This document shows positions 1-7,871 of a stretch of DNA of 35,756 nucleotides, piece by piece. The notes beneath the pieces are model-generated. The model was not told where the DNA came from. It did not search any database and saw only the letters and a program-made list of their open reading frames with translations. The translations under genes were made by a program, and so were the position numbers. This DNA is from Negativicutes bacterium (GTDB lineage: Bacteria; Bacillota; Negativicutes; Anaeromusales; Anaeromusaceae), in assembly GCA_009929485.1 (NCBI GenBank), contig SAAJ01000028.1, forward strand, positions 1-35,756. The letters are read 5' to 3'. Position 1 is the stretch's first letter. Each line of letters starts with the position of its first letter.

Positions 1-44
1 TCTTTGGTGATGGTGTTGTGAGATCTCCATTCTACCATACGAGG

Positions 45-66
45 AAAAGTCACTATGGACTTTTTC
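45..66 (+). terminator. Short hairpin with T-run at the left edge
   Basis: AAAAGTC (45-51) can pair with GACTTTT (58-64) around a 6-nt loop, followed by T and C. It looks like a small intrinsic terminator or the end structure of a mobile element. It lies just before the point where chemoreceptor-like sequence begins, which fits the idea that foreign sequence abuts the gene remnant. Confidence 0.35.
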
Positions 67-348
67 TTAAGTGTTCAACTTCATTTTACAATCAACCTTG
101 AAAACTTGGCCACAGAAATGCAAGAAATCAGCCGCGCCGTCGACGAAACCGCCAAGGGTTCCCAAAGCATCGTCGATTCGGCCGCGCAAATCGATACAGC
201 CACACAGCATATCAACAGCGAAATTCAGCAAGTAACCGCTGCCATGGAAGAACAAACTTCTTCGATGGACGAGGTAGCCTCCGCCGGACGCGAACTGGCC
301 CAGCTGGCAGAACAGCTTTCCGCCAGAGTACACGAATTCAAGGTCTAA
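55..348 (+). pseudogene. 3' remnant of a methyl-accepting chemotaxis protein
   Basis: From about residue 16 onward the translation is the C-terminal return helix of a methyl-accepting chemotaxis protein: heptad-like Ala/Gln/Glu-rich coiled coil with the typical AAMEEQTSSMDEVASA segment and a terminal VHEFKV. A full receptor is 500-650 residues with sensor, membrane, HAMP and the hairpin-tip motif that binds CheA/CheW. Here none of those exist. The first 15 residues (MDFFLSVQLHFTINL) are not receptor-like, and the frame is closed by TGA at 19-21 just upstream. The likeliest reading is a gene cut at about nt 95-105 by insertion or deletion, leaving a remnant that cannot signal. A second frame is open from nt 3 to the TGA at 99-101 and could be the end of a foreign reading frame. 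A window-edge or assembly junction is possible too. Confidence 0.7.
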
Positions 349-369
349 TACCATTTTCTTTATAAAACG

Positions 370-413
370 AAAACGGTCCATTTGCCGGTTTGCCGGTAAT
401 TGGACCGTTTTTT
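370..413 (+). terminator. Intrinsic terminator after the chemoreceptor remnant
   Basis: AAAACGGTCCA (370-380) pairs perfectly with TGGACCGTTTT (401-411), followed by TTTCATTTTT. It lies 22 nt after the stop codon. The rest of the gap to 704 holds no convincing gene, only a candidate promoter. Confidence 0.85.
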
Positions 414-639
414 CATTTTTCCGCCCGTATTCCTCTGTATACCGTTTCCTCCCTCATTCACATCCTCCTATTCTCACCGCGACTCTTGTTCAAGCCTCGC
501 TCTTGGTATTTCATTTCTCTAGCCGCCATTGTCACAAAACCGTCACGTTTTTGTGGTAAGATAATCGTAAAATCAACAATCTGCCAATAATCTCCAGCAC
601 TATTTTACCCCTTGCGCCTTTAGTTCTCTAAGCAGCTTA

Positions 640-668
640 TTGGTTGCATCCTTATTCAGTGCTATGAT
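640..668 (+). promoter_or_regulatory. Candidate promoter of the RND efflux operon
   Basis: An extended -10 element TGC-TATGAT (660-668) lies 36 nt before the adaptor start codon. A weak -35 (TTGGTT, 640-645) stands 17 nt upstream. The match is only partial. No operator or adjacent regulator gene was seen. Confidence 0.4.
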
Positions 669-704
669 AAAAGCGACAGTTATCGGAGAGGAGCCGCGAT
701 CCCC

Positions 705-1982
705 ATGAACTTAGCAAAATTAAAAACAATCTTACATACAAACAAGCAGGCCCAAAAGGGTCTTGGTTTTTTTCTGTTGTTGCTGGTCTTGGCCGGAGGA
801 ATTTACCTGCTTACCGCCAAAGATACGCCGCGCGACACCAGCGGCAAACAGCAGACCACCGTTGACATGCTTACCATCGGCCGCGCCGACCTTTATAAGC
901 GCATTTCCCTAACCGGACAAACGGTCCCCCTCTCCCAAGTCGACTTAGCCGCCAAATACCAAGGACGCATTCTGGCTGTCAATGTGGAACTGGGGCAGCA
1001 AGTTTCGGAAGGAGATGTTTTACTCGTTCAAGACACCCAGGATGCTGATATTTCGATCGCCCAGAACCAGGCGGCCTATAGCCAAGCCGCCGCCGACTCG
1101 GTTACGACCCAAGCCTCTTTTTATGCCAACTACGAAAAAGCCCAGGCGGATTACCGCAAGGCTGTCGCCACCGAACAGCGCTCCCAGCGCCTCTACAACG
1201 TGGGCGGCATTTCTCTGGAGCAGATGGAATCCATCCAGCAGCAAACCGCTGACGCCAAGGGAGCGCTAGACGCCTTGGCCAACCAAATGCAAAATGGTCT
1301 GGCCGCCTCCATTCAATCCTCCCAGGCGGCAGCGCAAAAAGCGCAGCATACCGTGCAAGCCATGGAAAAGCAGCGTTCGGATCTGCTGCTGCGAGCCCCC
1401 CGCTCCGGCACCATCGGCTATCGCCAGGCGGAAGTGGGCAATCTGGCAGCTGCAGGCCAAAAGCTGCTGAGCATTGTTGATAACAGTCAAATGTATGTGG
1501 ACTGCCAAGTGGCCGAAGGCGACTTAGCAGCCCTTGCGCTGGGCATGCCGGTACAGGTGCAACTAGAGGCGCTGGGCCAAACGCTGCCGGGAACCATTAC
1601 CTATATCAGCCCGTCCATCGACACGCAAACTTTGGCTTTTTCCCTGCGTATTTCTCTTTTGCCGCCTTTGCCGGCTACTCTGCGCGGCGGCCTCTTTTCC
1701 CGCGTAGTCTTGCAATTACCCCTGCGACAGCAGGTTTTGGTCATTCCCAAGGAAGCTTTATTAGAAAAAAACGGCCAAACCTATGTGTTTGTCATCAATG
1801 GCAGCAACAAAATAGAGCAACGTCTTGTTCAAGTAGGAGCTCGCGGAGACAGGCAACTGGAAATTCTGCAAGGCTTGCAAGCAGGGGACAATATTGCCGT
1901 TTCCAATCTCTCCCGCCTACGCCCGGATATGGTAATCTCGCCTCACCCAGTGACTCTCAATGCGGCAGGTGACGCGTCATGA
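705..1982 (+). CDS. RND efflux periplasmic adaptor (membrane fusion protein)
   Basis: This is an HlyD/AcrA-type membrane fusion protein, 425 residues, expected to bridge the inner-membrane RND pump to an outer-membrane channel. An N-terminal membrane anchor (about residues 19-38, GFFLLLLVLAGGIYLL) is followed by the first half of a lipoyl domain (ILAVNVELGQQVSEGDVLL), a long Ala/Gln-rich alpha-helical hairpin (about 110-225), the second lipoyl half (LLRAPRSGTIGYRQAEVGN) and beta-barrel and membrane-proximal domains. No lipobox is evident, so the anchor is probably a transmembrane helix. The ATG follows GGAGAGGAG. The stop overlaps the start of the pump gene in an ATGA, indicating translational coupling. 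The exported substrate cannot be told from the sequence. Confidence 0.93.
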   Translation: MNLAKLKTILHTNKQAQKGLGFFLLLLVLAGGIYLLTAKDTPRDTSGKQQTTVDMLTIGRADLYKRISLTGQTVPLSQVDLAAKYQGRILAVNVELGQQVSEGDVLLVQDTQDADISIAQNQAAYSQAAADSVTTQASFYANYEKAQADYRKAVATEQRSQRLYNVGGISLEQMESIQQQTADAKGALDALANQMQNGLAASIQSSQAAAQKAQHTVQAMEKQRSDLLLRAPRSGTIGYRQAEVGNLAAAGQKLLSIVDNSQMYVDCQVAEGDLAALALGMPVQVQLEALGQTLPGTITYISPSIDTQTLAFSLRISLLPPLPATLRGGLFSRVVLQLPLRQQVLVIPKEALLEKNGQTYVFVINGSNKIEQRLVQVGARGDRQLEILQGLQAGDNIAVSNLSRLRPDMVISPHPVTLNAAGDAS

Positions 1983-4900
1983 ATTTGACCCGCTTTTCCA
2001 TTCAAAAGCCTATCGGCATTTCCATGATTGTTATGCTCTTAGTCGTGCTGGGCCTGTTCAGCTTCTGGCGCATCGGCGTAGAACTTCTGCCGGCCCTCAA
2101 CATCCCTTACGTCACCGTTACGGTCAACTATCCCGGCGCCGGCACGGAGGAGATTGAGCAGACCGTCATCAAACCCTTGGAAAACTCTCTTTCCGGTCTG
2201 TCCAATCTCAAACACATGACCTCGGTGTCCCGCCCGGAAAAGGCGCAGATCATTTTAGAATTTGAGTTTTGGACCAATACCGACACCGCCGCCATCAACG
2301 CCTCGGAATATGTCAATTCCGCGCTGAATCGCCTTCCTACGGGCATTAACCAGCCGGTGGTCATGAAGCGCGACGTCAACGCGGCGCCGATCATGGAAAT
2401 CTCCGTCATCGCCGATAAGCCCTTGGCCGATATCTACAGTCTGGCCAACGATGTATTCCTGGAACGCATGCAGCGCGCTGGCGGCGTTTCCGACGTGCAG
2501 CTTTTTGGCGGCCGCGACAAGGAAGTCGCCGTGGAAATCCAAAAGGACAAACTCAACTTTTTCAACATTTCCCTGTCGCAAATCGCCAAACGCATCGAGC
2601 AGGAAAATCTCCTCACCCCTGCAGGCTCCGTATTTAACGACCGCCAAGAAACCAGCGTTCGCCTGATGGCGCAGTACGCAGCCCCTGAGGAACTATCCCG
2701 CATTCATGTCAGCAATAACGCTGGCGTTAGTATTCCTTTGAGCAGCCTGGCCACCGTCAGGGAACAGGACGCCCGCGTTACCCGCTATGCCCGCACGGAC
2801 GGACAGGATGTCATTTCCCTGGCGGTATATAAGAACAGCGACGCCAATTTGGTCGACACCGCCAAAGCCGCGAAAGAACAATTGAAGTCGCTGGAAAAGG
2901 AATACCCCGACTATCGTTTCGTCATGGTCACCGACTCGTCGCGTTTTGTAGAAAACTCACTAACCAATACCTTGGAAGCTTTAATCGAAGGCCTGATCAC
3001 CACCAGCCTTGTACTGTACTTCTTCTTGCGAGGCTGGCGCTCTACCGTCGCGGTACTGGTAGCCATTCCTACCTCGCTCATTTCTACCTTCTTCGTCATG
3101 TACATTGCCGGCTTTACCTTCAACATGATGTCCCTCATGGGCATGGCGCTTTGCATCGGCATCCTGGTGGATGATTCCATTGTCGTCCTGGAAAACATCC
3201 ATAGGCATTTGGCTATGAAAAAAGATTCCTTTCAGGCCGCCGAGGATGGCCGTACGGAAATCGGCATGGCCGCCATCGCCATTACCCTGTGCGACGTCGT
3301 AGTCTTTATGCCTATTGCTTTTATGAACGGCATGACCGGGCAATACTTCCGCCAGTTCGGCTTGACCATCGTCTTCGCCACCCTTTGCTCGCTGTTCATC
3401 TCCTTCACTTTAACGCCCATGATGGCCTCTCGCCTCTTCCGCCATGGCCTGCAAGAACCTACAGGACGCATTTGGGAACGCCTGGACCGCTGGGAAGCCA
3501 AAGTCATCAGCTTTTACGAGAAAACGCTGCGCCGCAGCTTAGAACGCCCTAAAACCATATTGACCGCCATCCTGGTTTTGTTTGTTTTTACAGTCTCCCT
3601 TGTTCCCTTGGGAGTCATCGGTGCTGAATACATGCCGAAAACCGATGAAGGCAGTTTCCGAGTCAACATGCAGTTTCCCACTGGCCAGAATATCGACCAG
3701 ACCAACCAGCGCCTAGCCGTTGTCGAAGCCTACCTGGATACCATCCCTGAAATCACTCACTACCTTTCTAATGTCGGCTCTCCCGCCGGCAACTACGGCA
3801 GTGTCAGCGTGCGTCTTGCAGATCGCCAGGATCGCAGCCGAACGGTCTGGCAGATCACGGACCAAGTACGCAAAGAGCTGCGCAGTAAATACCCGGAAGC
3901 CATCGTTCAAGTCAGCGAAACCCAGTCTTCCATCGCTGGCGTTTCCGGCGGCACAGGCACTGGCGGCGGCGGCAACAGTTCTCCCGTACAGATCGAGCTG
4001 CGCGGCAGCAGCCTGGATAACCTTGTCAAAGCCTCCTACCGCACACAAGAGCTGCTAGGCCAAGTCAACGGCATCAAGGATGTCCGCAGTTCCTACAGCG
4101 AAGGAGCGCCTGAAATGCGCATTCTGCCGGACCGCGAGCGACTGCGCTTCTACAACACGACCGTCAATGACGTCAATTCCGTCTTTAACGGCGCCATTTC
4201 CGGCATCCAAGCCGGTTATTTCGTTAATGATCCTAACAACAACGGCCAAGATACCAAAATCTACGTCCGCTTGGCCGGCAGCGACGGCTTCCGCGCCTCC
4301 GACATCCGCTCCATCCCTGTGCAAGGCGGCAAAGGGCTTGTTCGTCTCAGCGACGTGGCCCGCATCGAAGACGGCGTAGGGCCCGTTATGCTGCGTCGCG
4401 TTGACAAACAAGAGTCCATCAACATCGCCGCCAACATCACTGACCGGCCGCTCCAGGAAGTGCTCAACGACATCAGTCGGCAGCTGACGCCTAAGGAACT
4501 GGGCAACGGCGTCACCTACCGCTTTACTGGTCAGGCCGATAACATGAAGACTACCTTCGGCGAAATGGCGCAAGCCCTCTTCCTCTCGCTGCTGCTGGTG
4601 TATATGCTGCTGGCCGTCCTCTACGAATCGCTGTCTACGCCCTTTATCCGCATGTTCTCCCTGCCCTTGGGCATGATTGGCTCGCTGCTGTTTCTGGCTT
4701 TTACCCGCAATACCATTAATCTCTATTCGCTCATCGGTATTTTGGTTATGGACGGTCTTGTCGCCAAAAACGGCACCTTGCTCTTAGACTACACCTTGAC
4801 CCTAATGGAACGAGGCTTCACCGCCAAGGATGCTCTCATCGAAGCCGGCAAAACCCGGCTCAAGCCCATATTCATGACCACCTTGACCATGGTAGTCGGC

Positions 4901-5119
4901 ATGCTGCCCACGGCGCTGGCCATGACCGCCGGCTCGGAGACCCGTGTCAGCATGGCCTGGGTACTCATCGGCGGCCTGCTGTCGTCAACCGTCTTTACGC
5001 TGATCATCATTCCCATTATCTTCTTGCATCTGGAAACCCATCATCCTTTCGCCAGGCTGAAGCAATTTGTAGTATCGCTGCTGAGGGGAAGACGAGGAAC
5101 GGAAATTAAACAAGAGTAA
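1979..5119 (+). CDS. RND-family efflux pump (AcrB/MexB-like permease)
   Basis: The 1046-residue protein has the full length of an AcrB-type pump: a transmembrane helix at the N-terminus, a large periplasmic porter domain (FPGAG-like YPGAGTEEIEQTV), a helix bundle, a second porter domain and a second bundle. The proton-relay pair D398-D399 (GILVDDSIVVLEN) and the basic partner K930 (DGLVAKNGTLL) are intact, so it should be an active proton-driven exporter. It belongs to the multidrug/hydrophobe type rather than the metal type by general appearance. A Gly-rich insert (GVSGGTGTGGGGNSS, about 655-670) lies in the second porter domain. No TolC gene is adjacent, so the outer channel must come from elsewhere. 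The last codons AAA CAA GAG TAA fall inside a copy of the 3'-end repeat, so the repeat supplies the stop codon. Confidence 0.95.
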   Translation: MNLTRFSIQKPIGISMIVMLLVVLGLFSFWRIGVELLPALNIPYVTVTVNYPGAGTEEIEQTVIKPLENSLSGLSNLKHMTSVSRPEKAQIILEFEFWTNTDTAAINASEYVNSALNRLPTGINQPVVMKRDVNAAPIMEISVIADKPLADIYSLANDVFLERMQRAGGVSDVQLFGGRDKEVAVEIQKDKLNFFNISLSQIAKRIEQENLLTPAGSVFNDRQETSVRLMAQYAAPEELSRIHVSNNAGVSIPLSSLATVREQDARVTRYARTDGQDVISLAVYKNSDANLVDTAKAAKEQLKSLEKEYPDYRFVMVTDSSRFVENSLTNTLEALIEGLITTSLVLYFFLRGWRSTVAVLVAIPTSLISTFFVMYIAGFTFNMMSLMGMALCIGILVDDSIVVLENIHRHLAMKKDSFQAAEDGRTEIGMAAIAITLCDVVVFMPIAFMNGMTGQYFRQFGLTIVFATLCSLFISFTLTPMMASRLFRHGLQEPTGRIWERLDRWEAKVISFYEKTLRRSLERPKTILTAILVLFVFTVSLVPLGVIGAEYMPKTDEGSFRVNMQFPTGQNIDQTNQRLAVVEAYLDTIPEITHYLSNVGSPAGNYGSVSVRLADRQDRSRTVWQITDQVRKELRSKYPEAIVQVSETQSSIAGVSGGTGTGGGGNSSPVQIELRGSSLDNLVKASYRTQELLGQVNGIKDVRSSYSEGAPEMRILPDRERLRFYNTTVNDVNSVFNGAISGIQAGYFVNDPNNNGQDTKIYVRLAGSDGFRASDIRSIPVQGGKGLVRLSDVARIEDGVGPVMLRRVDKQESINIAANITDRPLQEVLNDISRQLTPKELGNGVTYRFTGQADNMKTTFGEMAQALFLSLLLVYMLLAVLYESLSTPFIRMFSLPLGMIGSLLFLAFTRNTINLYSLIGILVMDGLVAKNGTLLLDYTLTLMERGFTAKDALIEAGKTRLKPIFMTTLTMVVGMLPTALAMTAGSETRVSMAWVLIGGLLSSTVFTLIIIPIIFLHLETHHPFARLKQFVVSLLRGRRGTEIKQE

Positions 5120-5185
5120 AAGGAGTAAAGGGAGGGTACGATTGGGTTTGAACAAGAGTCGCGGGAGTCACGGAGGGTTCGACTA
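5111..5185 (+). repeat. 3'-end repeat, boxes A and B (copy 1)
   Basis: Box A begins AACAAGAGT inside the last codons of the pump gene and ends GGAGGGTACGA. Box B begins again with AACAAGAGT (5151) and ends GGAGGGTTCGACTAAGG. The copy is read in the same direction as the upstream gene. The B box runs straight into the long-hairpin element at 5190. Confidence 0.8.
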
Positions 5186-5370
5186 AGGCTGCGGCGACCG
5201 TGATTGTAGTTGAGACTTTTATTGGAGCAAGACGGTCCGCAGGACGTAAAAGCAGGGAAAGGCGGATGACAGTTTCGCCTGTTTGAGCGCAGCGAGTTAA
5301 GAAACTGCCGCCTTAGCCTGCTTTTGCGAGACGCGCGGAAATCTTGTCTCAAATACAATTATGCCGCCGT
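5186..5370 (+). repeat. Long-hairpin intergenic element, copy 1
   Basis: Outer arms at about 5191-5215 and 5346-5370 share the pattern GCGGC-N5-ATTGTA-N1-TTGAGAC, inverted. Inside, GCAGG and GGCGG pair with CCGCC and CCTGC, and CAGTTTC (5270-5276) pairs with GAAACTG (5301-5307), closing a loop that contains GAGCGCAGCGAGTT. The whole element can fold as one long hairpin of about 180 nt. A second copy lies at 23991-24164. It encodes no protein. Confidence 0.75.
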
Positions 5371-5387
5371 TTATACTCTTAAAAGCC

Positions 5388-5481
5388 CCTTTCGCGTATT
5401 TCGTGTATTTCGCGGTTCGTTAGCAACGTCTCTCGAATTTATTATCCAACCGCGAAACTCGCGAAAAGCACGAAAATTGAT
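5388..5481. repeat. Inverted CGCGAAA-rich repeat pair
   Basis: TTTCGCGGTT (about 5408-5417) pairs with AACCGCGAAA (5449-5458). Flanking imperfect CGTGTATTT and AAAGCACGAAA units extend the symmetry. It is a different family from the GA-rich boxes and lies in the gene-free stretch between the pump and the DMT permease. The rest of 5120-5552 consists of the other repeats described; I see no gene in it. Confidence 0.5.
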
Positions 5482-5552
5482 TTGTCCTTCTCGCAAACCC
5501 TCTCTCTTCCTCCTTTCCCAAGCTCTCAAAACTTAGAAACCCTTTATTTCAC

Positions 5553-6395
5553 TCAACCGATGCGCCGCCTCAATTCAGGCAGGACGTAGCGCACCGCCAT
5601 TGCTGTCAAAATAACGCCGCCTCCCCACAATGCCCAAATGCCAGGCTGCTCTCCTAAGAGCAAAAACACCCAGATTGGATTGAGCAAGGGCTCTACCATG
5701 GTAACAATAGATGCCTCTAACGCGGTTACCTGCTTAATTGCTATAGAATATAACACATGGGATAAGCCAAGCTGCACCACCCCTAAGGCGATTAGCACCA
5801 GCCAGCCTTCCTCCCCGGGTCCGCCGTCAAAGAAAAAAGGCAAGCCGCATACCGCAGCCAGCACGTTGCCCAATAGCACCGACCCCCAGGGAGATCCTTC
5901 TTTCTGGCTGCGCAGCGCCACCACCATTACAGCCATGGTCACGCCGCTGCCAATAGCCAGTATATTGCCCTCCAAACGCCCCGGCGACATCTGTTCCTGA
6001 AAAAACAGCACCATGCCGGCGCAGATAGTTCCCATAGTCAGCCAATCCGCCCGACATGGCTTCTCCTGCAAAAACATCATTCCCAGCACGGCAACAAAGA
6101 CTGGATATGTATACTGTAATAAAATAGCGTTAGCTGCCGTTGTCAGCTTGGTAGCGGACACGAAAAGAAGCACTGTAAGCGCATTGGCAATGCCGCCGAT
6201 AACTAACGACCGGTTCCAATATAGCTCCGTCTTGCGAAACGCCGCCCAAACCACGATGGCCGCAATCCCGCTGCGCGCTCCGGCAATGGCCAACGGATGC
6301 CAAGACACCCATTTTATTCCTATGCCGCTGGTACTCCACAGCACCGCTGTTGCCAACAACAAAGCCAACCCCTGCAAGCGTGTCACACTTCCCAC
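5553..6395 (-). CDS. DMT-superfamily (EamA) transporter
   Basis: A hydrophobic protein of about 280 residues with roughly ten membrane helices arranged as two EamA repeats. The first begins GLALLLATAVLWSTSGIGIKW, and the second contains VVQLGLSHVLYSIAIKQVTALEASIVTMVEPLLNPIW, the typical signature of this drug/metabolite transporter family. These proteins usually export amino acids or other metabolites; the substrate is not predictable here. The GTG at 6395 is preferred as start because GCGGAGG stands 8 nt before it; an in-frame ATG at 6431 has no Shine-Dalgarno and would add 12 polar residues. The gene lies behind the flavodoxin terminator, so it probably has its own promoter, which I could not place. 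Confidence 0.9.
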   Translation of the reverse strand: MGSVTRLQGLALLLATAVLWSTSGIGIKWVSWHPLAIAGARSGIAAIVVWAAFRKTELYWNRSLVIGGIANALTVLLFVSATKLTTAANAILLQYTYPVFVAVLGMMFLQEKPCRADWLTMGTICAGMVLFFQEQMSPGRLEGNILAIGSGVTMAVMVVALRSQKEGSPWGSVLLGNVLAAVCGLPFFFDGGPGEEGWLVLIALGVVQLGLSHVLYSIAIKQVTALEASIVTMVEPLLNPIWVFLLLGEQPGIWALWGGGVILTAMAVRYVLPELRRRIG

Positions 6396-6445
6396 TGTCT
6401 TTTCCTCCGCCTTTATACACTGTTTTTTCATTGTAGCATAGAAGC

Positions 6446-6482
6446 AAAGAAAAAAGCGTTATTCCTTGCTAGGAATAACGCT
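6446..6482 (-). terminator. Terminator of the flavodoxin gene
   Basis: AGCGTTATTCCT (6455-6466) pairs with AGGAATAACGCT (6471-6482) around a 4-nt loop. Read on the minus strand it is followed by TTTTTTCTTT. It separates the flavodoxin from the DMT permease. Confidence 0.88.
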
Positions 6483-6501
6483 GGCAGCGCTCTATTTATA
6501 G

Positions 6502-6924
6502 TTAGCGCAATTGCCTTCCCAACGCCTCACATTGCGCTAAAGAAGTTGTATCCGGGGCGCCATTAACAATCAATCCTTCCGCTACCATTTGCACACCGGC
6601 TTTTTGCATACGGCTCTCCCATTCTTGCATCCATTCGCCATTGCCCCAACCGTAGGAGCCAAACAACGCCAGCGGTTTGCCGGAAAGCACCGGTTCACAT
6701 TCGGCTACCAAGGGCTCCATTGTCGTTTCCTCTAATTCTTCCGCCCCCATAGACGGGCACCCAAACGCCACAGCGTCAGCAGCCGCAACGTCCGCCGCCG
6801 ATGCCGACGCCGCTTCCAAAAGAAATACGTCCGCCCCCTCGTGCTTGGCCCCAGCTGCCACCGCCTGCGCCATAGCTTGCGTATTCCCGGTACCGCTCCA
6901 ATAAACTACTGCAATTTTTTTCAT
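6502..6924 (-). CDS. Flavodoxin (short chain)
   Basis: The 140-residue protein is a short-chain flavodoxin, an FMN-binding one-electron carrier in the cytoplasm that can replace ferredoxin. The FMN phosphate loop WSGTGNTQAMA lies at residues 9-19. The ring-binding loops appear as CPSMGAEELEE and GSYGWGNGEWMQEW. Its order of motifs resembles the Megasphaera elsdenii flavodoxin. The ATG follows GAGGAGTAAGGAAC. In many bacteria flavodoxins are induced by iron shortage, and a Fur-box-like site stands 750 nt upstream ahead of two small genes read in the same direction. However, a strong hairpin with a U-rich tail lies just before this gene's ribosome binding site, so its expression may be uncoupled or attenuated. 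Confidence 0.95.
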   Translation of the reverse strand: MKKIAVVYWSGTGNTQAMAQAVAAGAKHEGADVFLLEAASASAADVAAADAVAFGCPSMGAEELEETTMEPLVAECEPVLSGKPLALFGSYGWGNGEWMQEWESRMQKAGVQMVAEGLIVNGAPDTTSLAQCEALGRQLR

Positions 6925-6941
6925 GTTCCTTACTCCTCTGC

Positions 6942-6983
6942 AAATAAAATAAACTCCGTATCATGCCCTCATGAAACGAAGTT
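6942..6983 (-). promoter_or_regulatory. Terminator-like hairpin directly before the flavodoxin start
   Basis: Positions 6952-6965 pair with 6970-6983: 14 positions with one mismatch and one G-U pair, around a 4-nt loop. On the minus strand TATTTTATTT follows, and then GAGGAG of the flavodoxin. Only about 20 nt separate the T-rich tail from the start codon, so no promoter fits between. It is either a terminator of the upstream genes with partial readthrough, or an attenuator in the flavodoxin leader. An extended -10-like TGC-TACGAT lies upstream on the minus strand near 7010. Confidence 0.6.
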
Positions 6984-7027
6984 CAAAGACTTTCTTCATC
7001 AGATCGTAGCATTCTCTATTTTTCGGC

Positions 7028-7279
7028 TTATGCAAGCTCCGGCTCCTCCCAGGTCCGAATCAAAGCGCCTCCAAGCCAAATCAGTTGATGATCCACTTCA
7101 TCTAGCATCGCTTCGCATTCAGCCGACACCATCTGCTCTGCATGCAAAACAATACGCCGATATCCTTGGGTCACGCACGCTAACAAACGCTGGCGAAATT
7201 CCTCTACATGCTCGCATTTGACCGTTCCGTGAATCTGCACAACTGCCTCCTGCCAATCCGTGTGAATCCATAAAGACAT
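7028..7279 (-). CDS. Small STAS-like protein
   Basis: An 83-residue protein with the beta-alpha pattern of a STAS (anti-sigma-factor antagonist) domain: VVQIHGTVKCEHVEEFRQRL at the start, then RRIVLHAEQMVSAECEAMLDEV, then LIWLGGALIRTW. It is slightly shorter than a usual STAS domain of about 100 residues, and the Ser that is phosphorylated in true antagonists (normally in a D-S-S/T-G context) is represented only by MVSAEC. The family call is therefore tentative, and a signalling role is inference. AAGGAGG stands 8 nt before the ATG. The gene begins 21 nt after the DUF2325 stop, so the two are almost certainly co-transcribed. Confidence 0.55.
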   Translation of the reverse strand: MSLWIHTDWQEAVVQIHGTVKCEHVEEFRQRLLACVTQGYRRIVLHAEQMVSAECEAMLDEVDHQLIWLGGALIRTWEEPELA

Positions 7280-7300
7280 GTTTAAAACCTCCTTGATAAT

Positions 7301-7606
7301 TTAGTTCGCCCTCTGCAATTTTAACAACTCATCCTGCATAGAAGCCGCTTCCATCGCTCCCCAGGAGCGTTTAGTGAAAAAAGAAGGAACCCCTTGTGTC
7401 TTCGCCGCGTCTTTAACAATTTTGACAATATTATGGTTCACATAGTCTGTAAAAACCAAGACACAGGAAATTTGTTTGGGAATGTTTAAGCGACTTTTTT
7501 TTATTGCCTTACGTCCATCGATATGAACTAGCTTCGTAACTCCCAAAGAGTAAAGATTTTTTTCGATTACCCCTAAGTAATCTCCCCCGATAACCATGAC
7601 TGACAT
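7301..7606 (-). CDS. DUF2325 domain protein
   Basis: A 101-residue protein matching the DUF2325 pattern: MSVMVIGGDYLGVIEKNLYSLGV at the start, IDGRKA, then VLVFTDYVNHNIVKIVKDAAKTQGVP and a terminal FTKRSWGAM. The family is a small Rossmann-like fold found in Firmicutes, and its biochemical function is unknown. The ATG at 7606 is chosen over a further upstream start because AAGGAGG stands 7 nt before it. It is the first gene of a minus-strand cluster (DUF2325, STAS-like, perhaps flavodoxin). A Fur-box-like palindrome lies about 70 nt upstream, suggesting iron-dependent control. Confidence 0.88.
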   Translation of the reverse strand: MSVMVIGGDYLGVIEKNLYSLGVTKLVHIDGRKAIKKSRLNIPKQISCVLVFTDYVNHNIVKIVKDAAKTQGVPSFFTKRSWGAMEAASMQDELLKLQRAN

Positions 7607-7674
7607 CTTTTTTCCTCCTTTAACTCGTTTTTCTTGTTCTAATAACACCTTGTTGCATTATTTAAATTGATTTT

Positions 7675-7693
7675 GATATTGATTCTCACTATC
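7675..7693. promoter_or_regulatory. Fur-box-like palindrome
   Basis: GATATTGATTCTCACTATC matches the 19-bp Fur consensus (GATAATGATAATCATTATC) at 15 of 19 positions. It sits between the divergent DUF2325 cluster (start 7606, minus) and the flippase (start 7872, plus), nearer to the former. Iron-dependent repression of the cluster, which is followed by a flavodoxin, would make biological sense. A related metal sensor (PerR, Zur) cannot be excluded. Confidence 0.6.
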
Positions 7694-7871
7694 ATTTTTT
7701 TATATTACTTCATCCTTTTTATCGCGTCAACCTCTAAAACAAAAAAAAGACTTCCTATTACGCCCAAAACATGGTTTTATATATATAGCATAGCTAGACA
7801 CTGCTTTTTGCAGGTTACCTATACAAAAGAACTTTCGTTCAAACGACTTCCAAAAAGGATGATTGCACTTC

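Noticed and set aside
390..590. Possible small gene of 66 codons after the chemoreceptor terminator
   Set aside because: Begins inside the terminator hairpin, has no ribosome binding site and no family resemblance.
4055..4573. Open frame of 172 codons on the minus strand
   Set aside because: Antisense to the RND pump gene, whose protein motifs continue through the region without interruption. Composition is that of a shadow frame.
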